DNA of 64,000 nucleotides from assembly GCF_002257645.1 (NCBI RefSeq), contig NZ_NQMO01000005.1:310001-374000 (forward strand). Reading direction: 5' to 3'. The notes under the pieces are model-generated. The model was not told the origin of the DNA, ran no database searches, and saw only the letters and a list, made by a program, of their open reading frames with translations. Below, one piece after another: positions 56,521-64,000 of the stretch. Position 1 is the first letter of the stretch; each line of letters begins with the position of its first letter. Source of the DNA: Paenibacillus sp. XY044 (GTDB lineage: Bacteria > Bacillota > Bacilli > Paenibacillales > Paenibacillaceae). The position numbers and the translations under genes are program-made.

Positions 56521-58056
56521 ATGAGCATATTAAATGTCACTAATCTTACGCATATGTACGGAGACCAAATCACGTTTCGCCATATTGAATTTCGCCTGCT
56601 GCCGGGCGAGCATGCCGGACTAGTCGGCATGAACGGCGCCGGCAAGTCGACGCTGTTCCGCCTGCTGACCGGGAGCCTACTGCCGGAGGAAGGCCGGATC
56701 GAGTGGTCGCCGCGGGCGCGGGTCGGCTTCCTGGAGCAGCACATTTCGCTTCAGGAGGGGATGACGGTCCTGCAGTTTCTGGAGCGGGCCTTTCAGCACT
56801 TGTTTGACATGGAACGCCAAATGAATGATATCGCGGCCCGGTTCGGGGAGGCAGAAGAAGAGCTGGATGCGCTGCTAAGGCGTTACGGCGAACTGCAGGA
56901 CGGGCTGGATCAGGCCGGCTTCTACGCCATTTCCGCTAAGATCGAGGATGTGGCCCGTGGGCTGGGCCTGGCCGAGATCGGCCTGGACACGGACGTCAGC
57001 CGCTTAAGCGGTGGACAGAAGACGAAGCTTCTTCTCGCCAAGCTGCTGCTGGAGGAACCCGATGTGCTGCTGCTCGACGAGCCGACCAACTACTTGGACG
57101 CGGTGCATATCGAGTGGCTGACCGGCTACCTGAAAAAGTACCCCTACGCCTTCATCGTCGTGTCGCATGATGAGCATTTCCTGAACGAAATCACGAACGT
57201 GATTTTTCATCTGGCCCATCAGACCCTGAAGCGCTATACGGGCAGCTATGCCGCGTTTCAGAAACAGTACGCGCTTGCCCAGAAGCAGCAGCAGGTAACC
57301 TATGAGCGGCAGACCCGGGAGATCGAGCGGTTGGAATCGTTTATTAACATCAACCGGGTCCGCAAGGCGAAGCAGGCCAAGAGCCGCGAAAAAATGCTGA
57401 GCCGCATCGAGCGGGTGGAGAAGCCGGTAGACGGACCGGCGCCACGCTTTGAGTTCCGGACGGAAGGAAACATCGGCGGCTCGGTGCTGATCGAAGCCAA
57501 ACGGCTTCAGGCGGGGTACGGGGTACCGCTGTTCCGGCCGCTGGATCTCACCGTCAAGGGCGGCGACAAAATCGCCATCATTGGGGAGAATGGCGCCGGC
57601 AAGTCCACGCTGCTGAAAACCCTGCTCGGCGGCATCAACGCGCTGGGCGGCGCCGTGACCGTTCAGAACACGGTCCAGACCGCCTATTACCAGCAGGAAG
57701 ACCAGCCCTCTTCGGACACGCCGCTTCAGTACGTCTGGTCGCTGCGCCCGGATTTGACGGAGAAGGAGATCCGCCGCACGCTGGCCATGGCCGGACTAAG
57801 CGCCGAGCATATTCGCAAGCCCCTGCGGACGCTGAGCGGCGGGGAGCAGGCCAAGGTACGGCTCGCCGAGCTGATGCTCACCCGGAGCAATCTGCTTGTG
57901 CTGGATGAGCCGACAAACCATTTGGACATCCGCGCAAAGGATTCCCTGCGGAAGGCGCTGGCCTCCTACCCCGGCACCGTGCTGCTGGTGTCCCACGAAC
58001 CCGCCTTCTACGAAGACTGGGTCACGGACATCTGGCGGGTACAGGATTGGAAGTAA
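56521..58056 (+). CDS. ABC-F ATPase (ribosome-protection type)
   Basis: A 511-residue soluble protein with two ABC domains and no membrane part. Domain 1 has Walker A G-M-N-G-A-G-K-S-T (36-44), signature L-S-G-G-Q (162-166) and Walker B L-L-L-D-E (183-187). The linker (about 240-305) is a charged helical hairpin that reaches the P-site tRNA in ABC-F proteins. Domain 2 has G-E-N-G-A-G-K-S-T (355-363) and L-S-G-G-E near 440. The attenuated leader suggests it protects ribosomes from macrolide-, lincosamide- or pleuromutilin-type drugs; a housekeeping translation role is the alternative. Start has AAGGAG upstream. Confidence 0.92.
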   Translation: MSILNVTNLTHMYGDQITFRHIEFRLLPGEHAGLVGMNGAGKSTLFRLLTGSLLPEEGRIEWSPRARVGFLEQHISLQEGMTVLQFLERAFQHLFDMERQMNDIAARFGEAEEELDALLRRYGELQDGLDQAGFYAISAKIEDVARGLGLAEIGLDTDVSRLSGGQKTKLLLAKLLLEEPDVLLLDEPTNYLDAVHIEWLTGYLKKYPYAFIVVSHDEHFLNEITNVIFHLAHQTLKRYTGSYAAFQKQYALAQKQQQVTYERQTREIERLESFININRVRKAKQAKSREKMLSRIERVEKPVDGPAPRFEFRTEGNIGGSVLIEAKRLQAGYGVPLFRPLDLTVKGGDKIAIIGENGAGKSTLLKTLLGGINALGGAVTVQNTVQTAYYQQEDQPSSDTPLQYVWSLRPDLTEKEIRRTLAMAGLSAEHIRKPLRTLSGGEQAKVRLAELMLTRSNLLVLDEPTNHLDIRAKDSLRKALASYPGTVLLVSHEPAFYEDWVTDIWRVQDWK

Positions 58057-58086
58057 GACGATAGCTGCAACGCAACGCGCAGAGCA

Positions 58087-58130
58087 AGAAGCTGCCGATA
58101 CCGGAAGATCCCGGGCGGCAGCTTCTTTTT
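58087..58130 (+). terminator. Intrinsic terminator of the ABC-F gene
   Basis: AAGAAGCTGCC and GGCAGCTTCTT pair around a GC-rich loop, followed by TTTTT. It is also close to the convergent kimA stop. Confidence 0.88.
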
Positions 58131-58142
58131 CTGGTGAACCGG

Positions 58143-59969
58143 CTATTTTTTCAAATGGTAAGGCACCGTGGTGACGATAATATTTTTCCGGTAGAGCAAG
58201 AAGGCACGGATCAGCAAGCTCGACTGATTATGCAGAATGTTGTGCCAGCTCTTCTTGGGGATAAACTGCGGAATGAGCACCGTCACCCGGTAGTTCGATT
58301 CCGAAGCCTTGTATTCAACGGTATCCACAAATTTCGTGAGCGGCTGGATAATGCTCCGGTAAGGCGACAACAGCGTCACCAGCCGGACATCCGGCTGCCA
58401 CTGCTTCCATTTCTCCTCCATTTTGTGCTCCGAGTCGCGGTCATAGGCTACGTATACGGCGATGATCTGGTCGGGCGACAGCGATTTGGCATAATTGAGC
58501 GAGTTCTCCACCACATGGGTAATTCCGGCAACAGGCACGATCATCACATTCCCTTCGACGGGGACGGCCGGCTCACAGGTCGTAATCCGCAGCTGGTCCC
58601 CGACGGCCTCGTAATGCCTTTTGACCGCATGAAAAATATATACGATCAGCGGCAAAAAGATCAGCACCGGCCATACCTGTCCAAACTTGGTAATGAAGAA
58701 AATCATCATGACCGTGAAGCTGATGAGTGCCCCTACAAAGTTGATGATCAGCTTGATTATCCAGCCTTTCGGCTTTTCACGGATCCATTTGACCAGCATC
58801 CCCGTCTGGGCCAGCGTAAACGGAATGAACACCCCGACCGCATATAAAGGGATCAAGTGCTCCGTGCGTCCCTTGAAGGCGATGATCAGAATGATCGACG
58901 CCGTGGCCAGAAACATGATGCCGTTGGAATAACCGAGCCTGTCACCGCGAACGGTAAACATCCGAGCGATATATTTATCTTTGGCCAGATTGACGGCGAG
59001 CAGCGGAAAGGCGGAGTAGCCGGTATTCGCCGCAAGAACGAGAATAATAGCGGTTGTCGCCTGGATAAAATAATACAGGAAGTTCCGCCCAAAGGTGGTC
59101 GAGGCGATTTGGGATACGACGGTTTCTTTTGCATTCGGCGCGATGCCGTAATAGTAAGCAAGAAAGACGATGCCGGCGAACAGGATCGCCAAGAGCCCAC
59201 CCATCGCCATCAAGGTCCTTGAGGCGTTATTCGGCGCCGGGTCGCGAAAGTTAGGAATGGCGTTGGAGATGGCCTCCACCCCGGTCAGCGCCGAGCTCCC
59301 CGAGGCAAAAGCCCGCAGCAGCAGAAATAGGGTAATCCCGGCCACCGGCGTGCCGATCGGCGCGTGCAAGGCGGGGGATACCTGTCCGGTTGCGATTTTA
59401 TACAAGCCCACTCCGATCAGAATGAACAGCGCCAGCACGAACAGGTAGACCGGGTATGCCAAGATCGAGGCCGATTCGGTAATCCCTCGGAGGTTTACAA
59501 TCGTAATCACGACGACCAACGCACAGGCGATGACCACATTGTACGGGTGCAGGCTGGGAATCGCCGACGTAATGGCATCCGTTCCCGACGACACGCTAAC
59601 CGCCACCGTCAGAATATAATCGACCAGCAGCGAACCGCCGGCTATCAGGCCCGGGTTGATCCCCAGGTTTTTCTTGGAGACGACATACGCTCCGCCCCCG
59701 TACGGATAAGCAAAAATAACCTGCCTGTACGATAAAATGAGGGCCAGCAGCAAGACTAGAATCCCGATACCGATCGGAATCGTGTACCAGAAGGCCACTG
59801 TACTGACCGTCACCAGCACGAGCAAAATTTGCTCGGGACCGTAAGCGACGGATGACAGCGCATCAGAGGACAAAATGGCCAGCGCCTTGGTTTTATTCAG
59901 TTTTTGTTCACCCAATTGGCCGGACTTGAGCGGGCGGCCGATCAAAAATCTCTTGACGGCTGATAACAT
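58143..59969 (-). CDS. kimA: High-affinity potassium transporter KimA
   Basis: A 608-residue APC-superfamily permease of the KUP-like KimA type, with twelve helices in the first 460 residues and a cytosolic C-terminal domain. Motifs match KimA closely: A-L-S-S-V-A-Y-G-x-E-Q-I-L, A-Y-P-Y-G-G-G-A-Y, and W-H-x-I-L-H-N-Q-S near the end. KimA imports potassium with protons, and c-di-AMP inhibits it. In B. subtilis the gene also sits behind a c-di-AMP (ydaO) riboswitch. Here only about 190 bp separate it from the next gene, and I could not recognise a complete riboswitch. Met 59969 follows GAGGTG. Confidence 0.95.
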   Translation of the reverse strand: MLSAVKRFLIGRPLKSGQLGEQKLNKTKALAILSSDALSSVAYGPEQILLVLVTVSTVAFWYTIPIGIGILVLLLALILSYRQVIFAYPYGGGAYVVSKKNLGINPGLIAGGSLLVDYILTVAVSVSSGTDAITSAIPSLHPYNVVIACALVVVITIVNLRGITESASILAYPVYLFVLALFILIGVGLYKIATGQVSPALHAPIGTPVAGITLFLLLRAFASGSSALTGVEAISNAIPNFRDPAPNNASRTLMAMGGLLAILFAGIVFLAYYYGIAPNAKETVVSQIASTTFGRNFLYYFIQATTAIILVLAANTGYSAFPLLAVNLAKDKYIARMFTVRGDRLGYSNGIMFLATASIILIIAFKGRTEHLIPLYAVGVFIPFTLAQTGMLVKWIREKPKGWIIKLIINFVGALISFTVMMIFFITKFGQVWPVLIFLPLIVYIFHAVKRHYEAVGDQLRITTCEPAVPVEGNVMIVPVAGITHVVENSLNYAKSLSPDQIIAVYVAYDRDSEHKMEEKWKQWQPDVRLVTLLSPYRSIIQPLTKFVDTVEYKASESNYRVTVLIPQFIPKKSWHNILHNQSSLLIRAFLLYRKNIIVTTVPYHLKK

Positions 59970-60095
59970 GAATAGCACCTCGATCTCTGTCGATAGTATG
60001 GCTTCTTTAGGGTATCCCTTTCCCAGCCAAACAACTCCGGGTATATCTAGGAATCCCCTCCTCAACATTTAAATCGCTTCAGGGCATGAAAAATG

Positions 60096-60123
60096 CAAAA
60101 AACCCTCCCGACCTGAGGAGGGT
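60096..60123 (-). terminator. Intrinsic terminator of the transporter gene at 60163
   Basis: ACCCTCC and GGAGGGT pair with an 8-nt loop, followed by six T on the minus strand. Confidence 0.85.
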
Positions 60124-60162
60124 CCTTGTGTCAAACGGATGGGAACGCAGGGATAATATATG

Positions 60163-61581
60163 CTATACCAAAAAGATCGCTACGGCGGTGGTCACCGCCA
60201 GCCCGATCAGTACGGGCTTCAAATTCCGTCTGGCCAGCTCGAATGGGCTTACGCCGCAAATGGCCGCGGCGGGAATCAGCGCCCAGGGGATCAGCGTGCC
60301 GCCACCGACCCAGATCGCCGCCACCTGTCCGAGAGCCGTGAGCGTAGCCGCACTGGCATGCGTGGCCGCCGCGAACAGATGGGCGATCGAGCCGGCCAGT
60401 GAGATGCCGGAGAAACCGGAGCCGTCAAGCCCGGTAATCGCTCCGGTGATCGTGAGCGTGACGGCGCCTACGGCTCCGTTCAGCGGCACCACATGCGCCA
60501 GCGCGGCGCCCAGGTCGTTGACGATGCCGTTCGAGGATTCCGGCAGCACCTTGCCGAAGAGGTCGGTAAACGCCGCATCGCCGAGATAGAAAAAGGCGGC
60601 GATCGGAATGACCGGACCGAATACTTTAAATCCGAACGTGAAGCCTTCGATCAGGTATGAGGTCACCTTCTCCAGCCCGCGGTTGCGGTGCGCAAGCAGC
60701 GTCACAGCGATCAGGATCAGCACCGCCGTTCCGCCAACGAGCGCCGTGGCGTCGCCGCCCTGCAGCTTCAGCACAAACATGGCGGCCACGTCAATCAGGA
60801 ACAACACCGGAATGATGACGGCAAGCCACACTCTCACACGGGGTGAAAGTGGCGCCGCTGACTCTACCGCTCCCCCGCCTTCGCCCGTAAGGGAACCCGC
60901 CCCGCCGGATCCGGCGACCAAACCGTCCCGCCACGTGCCGTTCTTCATGTCCCGGCGCATCATCCAATAAGCCGTCACGGTCGTCACGAGGCCCATCACG
61001 ATGACGAGCGGAACGCTCGCCTCCATCACCTGCGATACATGGAGGCCCGCCGCGTCGGCGGTCAGCTTGGGCGCGCCCTGGATAATATAATCCCCGGAGA
61101 GCGCGATGCCGTGTCCGAACAGGTTCATCGCCATCGCCGCGCCCAGAGCGGGCAGTCCGACGCGGGTTGCGACCGGGAGCAGCACCGCTCCGATCAGTGC
61201 TACCGCAGGCGACGGCCAGAAAAACAAGGACGTCACCAGCATGATCAGCCCGATCCCCCAGAAGGCGACCGCCGGTGTCCGGATAAACCGCGTCAGCGGC
61301 GCGACCATCGTCTCGTTAATGCCGGTGCGGATCAAGACCCGGCTCATCGCCACGATAATCGAAATGATCATGATGGTGCCCATCAGCTCTTTGGTTGCAT
61401 AAATAAAAGAATTAAAGACGCCCGACACCGAGCCGCTGAGCGTTTCGGTCGCCATCCATCCGAGCACGAAAATGCCTGCCACGCAGATCATCGTCGTGTC
61501 CCGTCGCTTGATCAGCAGCGCCATAATAAACACGATAAACGCCAAGTACACATAGTGTAAGGCCGTTAAATGAATGACCAT
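60163..61581 (-). CDS. Ion-transporter-superfamily membrane protein, substrate unknown
   Basis: A 472-residue protein with about twelve helices and two inverted halves, as in the GntP/CitM/DctM superfamily. Short loop motifs such as G-L-D-G-S-G-F-S-G and H-G-I-A-L-S-G-D-Y may form substrate hairpins. A charged Gly/Ser-rich loop lies near residue 230. Related genes are annotated as organic-acid or sodium:proton transporters, and I cannot separate these. Met 61581 is taken because the first helix starts there. It may be co-transcribed with the aldo/keto reductase upstream, 76 bp away. Confidence 0.75.
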   Translation of the reverse strand: MVIHLTALHYVYLAFIVFIMALLIKRRDTTMICVAGIFVLGWMATETLSGSVSGVFNSFIYATKELMGTIMIISIIVAMSRVLIRTGINETMVAPLTRFIRTPAVAFWGIGLIMLVTSLFFWPSPAVALIGAVLLPVATRVGLPALGAAMAMNLFGHGIALSGDYIIQGAPKLTADAAGLHVSQVMEASVPLVIVMGLVTTVTAYWMMRRDMKNGTWRDGLVAGSGGAGSLTGEGGGAVESAAPLSPRVRVWLAVIIPVLFLIDVAAMFVLKLQGGDATALVGGTAVLILIAVTLLAHRNRGLEKVTSYLIEGFTFGFKVFGPVIPIAAFFYLGDAAFTDLFGKVLPESSNGIVNDLGAALAHVVPLNGAVGAVTLTITGAITGLDGSGFSGISLAGSIAHLFAAATHASAATLTALGQVAAIWVGGGTLIPWALIPAAAICGVSPFELARRNLKPVLIGLAVTTAVAIFLV

Positions 61582-61657
61582 ATCGGTCACACCCTTCCCC
61601 TGCTGCATTTGTGCTATATGCTATGCGGGGGCCTGGGCATGTGTTCATGTCTATGGT

Positions 61658-62632
61658 TTAGGACAAACGGTAGGTGGCAAACGGCTCGCCGCTTCGGAAC
61701 GGCTCGCTGATCCGATCCAGCTCCTGGACCGTTTCCGCGTTCAGCGTCATTTCTACGCTGCGCAGGTTGTCATCCAGCTGGCCCGTGCGCGTCGCCCCGA
61801 CGATGACGGTCGAAACGGCCGGACGGTCCATCAACCAAGCCAGTGACAAGCTGCTTGGCGTTAATTCCAGATCGGCGGCCAGCCCTCCAACCTCTTGGCC
61901 GAGCCGGATGTTGCGGTCAATGATAAACCGGCTGAAGTTCGGATCGGTATCCGCCCGTGATTGCTGCGGCGCCCGGTTCGCAAGCGTATACTTCCCGGTG
62001 AGGATGCCCCCGGCCAGCGGAAAATAAGGGATGATGCCGACGCCCTGATCCAGGCACATCGGAACCAGCTCCCGCTCAGGCGTCCGGTCCGCAAGCGAGT
62101 AGCTGACCTGTGACGACACGAACCGGTTCAGCCCTTTGGCTTCGCTGATGCCAATCGCCTTCATCAGCTCCCACGCGGCATAATTGGACGCCCCGATATA
62201 CCGGACTTTGCCGGAGCGGACCATATCGTCCAGCGTCCGGAGCGTTTCTTCCAGCGGGGTATGCGGGTCAAACGTATGGATCTGGTACAGATCGACGTAA
62301 TCCGTGCGAAGCCGTCTCAGGCTGTTTTCCAGCTCCTGCATCAGATGATATCGCGATGACCCGCGGCCGTTAGGGCCATGCCCCATAACCAATCCTGCTT
62401 TGGTGGCAAGCACTGCCTCCTGGCGTCTGCCTTCCAGCGCCAGTCCGATGATACGCTCCGACTCAGTTCCGGCATAAATGTTGGCGGTATCGATAAAGTT
62501 CACCCCGCTTGCTAGCGCGTGGTGGATGATCCGGATGGAGGTATCCTGATCCGCCCGCTTCCCGAAGGCGTTTGTGCCAAGTCCCAGGACGGATACTTCC
62601 AGTCCGGTATTGCCAAGGTAACGGTATTTCAT
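61658..62632 (-). CDS. Aldo/keto reductase
   Basis: A 324-residue TIM-barrel reductase of the aldo/keto family (IolS/YhdN-like). The catalytic tetrad can be read: Asp in N-F-I-D-T-A-N-I-Y, Tyr of that Y, Lys in L-A-T-K-A-G and His in Q-I-H-T-F-D. The C-terminal NADP-binding V-I-V-G-A-T-R-T-G is present. The physiological substrate is unknown; detoxification of aldehydes is the usual guess. Confidence 0.92.
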   Translation of the reverse strand: MKYRYLGNTGLEVSVLGLGTNAFGKRADQDTSIRIIHHALASGVNFIDTANIYAGTESERIIGLALEGRRQEAVLATKAGLVMGHGPNGRGSSRYHLMQELENSLRRLRTDYVDLYQIHTFDPHTPLEETLRTLDDMVRSGKVRYIGASNYAAWELMKAIGISEAKGLNRFVSSQVSYSLADRTPERELVPMCLDQGVGIIPYFPLAGGILTGKYTLANRAPQQSRADTDPNFSRFIIDRNIRLGQEVGGLAADLELTPSSLSLAWLMDRPAVSTVIVGATRTGQLDDNLRSVEMTLNAETVQELDRISEPFRSGEPFATYRLS

Positions 62633-62718
62633 CTGTTCATTTCCCCTTTACGATAAAGTGCAAAACCAACGGGCACGCCATAAAGCGCATGTACAACCCA
62701 AGATCATTCAGCCAAGAA

Positions 62719-63609
62719 TCACTTTTTGCTTCCCAAGTTCAGGCCGTCCGCCGATACTTCCGCCTTCGGCTTCCCTCCCCCGTTCACGAGCCAGATCCCC
62801 AGCAGCACAAGCACAATGCCGACCGCCACGACGGGGTTCAGGCTTTCTTTCAGGAAGAGGCATCCGCAGACAACACCGACGACAGGCACCAGCAGCAGCG
62901 AAATCGAGGCCTTGCTGGCCTCCACCTTGGACAAAATGTAGGACCACATCACAAACGCCAGCGCTGAGCCGACCACGCCCGAGAACACGACGTACACGGC
63001 CGGCATGACGCCCCAGTGGCTTGTCCCGTGCTCGAAGATCGCCGAGTACAGCAGCAGCCCTGCCGCGCCAGCCACCATCTGCCAGGTCGTAAACTGGAGC
63101 ATGTCACATTGCGAGAGCTTGCGCTTGATAAGCAGGTTGGACAAGGCCCAGGAAAGACCTGAGGACACCGCGAGCAGCAGCGCTCCCGTGCTCCCTCCCC
63201 AGTGGGCATCCATGGCGATGAAGAGCCCGACGATCCCGATCATAATGCCGGCGACCTTGCGCAAACGCAGCTTTTCCCCGGGAAGCCAAAAGTGGGCCAT
63301 CAGCGTCAGCCAGAGCGGCATGCTGTACGTGAGGACCGATGTCAGGCCGGCGCTTAAATCCTCCAGTGAAATCTGGATCGCCAGGTTAAAATACATCGTC
63401 TGCAAAATGCCGCATATGATATACCACTTCAAATCCTTCCAACGGGGCAGCGGCACCTTGCGGAAATAACAAACTGCCAGGAGCACAAGCGCCCCGAGCG
63501 CAAAGCGGTAGCCTGCAAAAAGTACCGGCGGAAACACGCCGTTAGCCAGCTTCATAAATACCCAATTGAAGCCCCATATTAAACATAGAAGACCGATCAA
63601 ACCATTCAT
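62719..63609 (-). CDS. EamA-family (DMT) exporter
   Basis: A 296-residue protein with ten predicted helices in two EamA repeats. The first opens L-C-L-I-W-G-F-N-W-V-F-M-K and the second S-S-G-L-S-W-A-L-S-N-L-L-I-K. It is probably a metabolite or amino-acid exporter of unknown substrate. Met 63609 follows GGGGTGTG; upstream codons in frame are hydrophilic and lack a ribosome site. Confidence 0.9.
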   Translation of the reverse strand: MNGLIGLLCLIWGFNWVFMKLANGVFPPVLFAGYRFALGALVLLAVCYFRKVPLPRWKDLKWYIICGILQTMYFNLAIQISLEDLSAGLTSVLTYSMPLWLTLMAHFWLPGEKLRLRKVAGIMIGIVGLFIAMDAHWGGSTGALLLAVSSGLSWALSNLLIKRKLSQCDMLQFTTWQMVAGAAGLLLYSAIFEHGTSHWGVMPAVYVVFSGVVGSALAFVMWSYILSKVEASKASISLLLVPVVGVVCGCLFLKESLNPVVAVGIVLVLLGIWLVNGGGKPKAEVSADGLNLGSKK

Positions 63610-63731
63610 GTTCACACCCCGGATGTCTGAGATTGAAACCCCCGCCCGCAGGGTGCAATCCGGTGAACCCTGCCTGCGGCGATTACAGCTACCTTTCATG
63701 TTAGTCCAATTTCGGACCCTTGGGAAGAAAG

Positions 63732-63771
63732 AAAAATCGTACTGCCATGCGGTTTACACGGCGGTACGATT
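63732..63771 (-). terminator. Intrinsic terminator of the YfcC-like gene
   Basis: AATCGTACCGCC and GGCAGTACGATT pair with one mismatch, followed by TTTTTC on the minus strand. Confidence 0.78.
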
Positions 63772-63822
63772 GGATTCTTGCCCGATTTGCCCTGTGCGAT
63801 CCGGCTGCCCGCCGGTGCAAGG

Positions 63823-64000
63823 CTAATATTTTATCATGTTGGCGATCACGATCAGGACCGCCCCGATGGCAATCCACATGCACATCAGCGGCCAGAAAAA
63901 TTTGACCCACTTCTGGTACGCGATGCCGGATACGGCCAAGCTTCCCATCAGTGCCGAGGATGTCGGCAGAATCATGTTGGTGATTCCGTCCCCAAGCTGG
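63823..64000 (-). CDS. C-terminus of a YfcC-like (DcuC superfamily) carrier, 5' end off the window
   Basis: The last 58 codons are visible. They read G-D-G-I-T-N-M-I-L-P-T-S-S-A-L-M, then G-I-A-Y-Q-K-W-V-K-F-F-W-P-L and a final helix ending N-M-I-K-Y. This is the characteristic C-terminus of YfcC-type basic amino-acid or short-chain carriers. Start and full length lie beyond the window edge. Confidence 0.85.
   Translation of the reverse strand, partial: QLGDGITNMILPTSSALMGSLAVSGIAYQKWVKFFWPLMCMWIAIGAVLIVIANMIKY

Noticed and set aside
59970..60162. c-di-AMP (ydaO) riboswitch in front of kimA
   Set aside because: I looked for it because of the B. subtilis precedent. A TTGAGGAGGGGATTCC stretch on the minus strand is vaguely similar, but the interval is short and the rest of the conserved core was not found.
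1..64000. CRISPR arrays, tRNA or rRNA genes, prophage
   Set aside because: No regularly spaced repeats, cloverleaf sequences, ribosomal RNA stretches or phage structural genes were seen on either strand.

Overview
The window looks like chromosome from a spore-forming, moderately GC-rich Firmicute, most likely Paenibacillus or a close relative. The evidence is a GerA-type germinant receptor operon, two CotS-like kinase genes, a BirA-type biotin operator, AGGAGG-type ribosome sites, intrinsic terminators with T-runs, and KimA, HxlAB and AlkC proteins close to those of Bacillus. No rRNA, tRNA, CRISPR array, phage or intact insertion sequence was seen. Most of the window is ordinary chromosome with many small regulator-plus-target modules. 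Only about 51.9-52.7 kb is clearly AT-rich and foreign-looking.

Layout. 0-12.5 kb: an MMPL exporter (cut by the window edge) with its TetR regulator, bioB behind a BirA operator, a secreted FAD oxidoreductase, thrC facing a LysR gene, a MarR-FUSC efflux pair and a ROK kinase. 12.6-16.4 kb: gerXA-gerXB-gerXC. 17-22.4 kb: a YeeE/YeeD sulfur-uptake pair, an NADP oxidoreductase, a VanY-type carboxypeptidase and an acyltransferase. 22.5-25.8 kb: an ECF41 sigma factor with an NDH-2-like flavoprotein under an ECF41-type promoter, then a BmrR-like MerR gene whose MFS pump is reduced to a stub. 25.9-31.3 kb: two CotS-like genes, a LysR-ATL operon facing a butanediol dehydrogenase, and an AraC/GyrI regulator. 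31.5-34.4 kb: a possible spore protein and an exopolysaccharide operon with a degenerate GGDEF c-di-GMP receptor (YdaK-like), a 47-residue membrane protein and a processive glycosyltransferase. 34.5-36.3 kb: formaldehyde assimilation, hxlA-hxlB and hxlR. 36.4-39.8 kb: moxR-DUF58-DUF4129. 40-46.5 kb: an unusual repeat protein, a DUF423 protein, rlmN, ada, a frameshifted alkC and a TetR-SRPBCC operon. 46.6-49.1 kb: two tandem imine reductases with a MerR gene. 49.4-54.4 kb: a P-loop kinase-like protein, an AlkZ-like glycosylase candidate, the AT-rich patch, AraC, and an HxlR-type regulator. 54.4-58.1 kb: the quinone reductase facing that regulator, then fusB facing an ABC-F gene. 58.1-64 kb: kimA, an ion-transporter-superfamily protein, an aldo/keto reductase, an EamA exporter and the C-terminus of a YfcC-like carrier.

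How the genes fit together. The most striking locus is the back-to-back fusB / ABC-F pair at 55.1-58.1 kb. Both products act on antibiotic-stalled ribosomes in their families, and both genes have a short leader ORF, alternative stems and an intrinsic terminator before the start codon. A second theme is alkylation damage: an ATL protein with Trp in place of the reactive Cys, a full Ada, an AlkC broken by a 1-nt shift, and an HTH_42 protein with a QAQ motif. A third is regulators whose likely binding sites can be read directly: TetR (two sites), BirA, ECF41, two long-spacer MerR promoters, TetR at 46.46 kb and HxlR-type sites at 54.3 kb.
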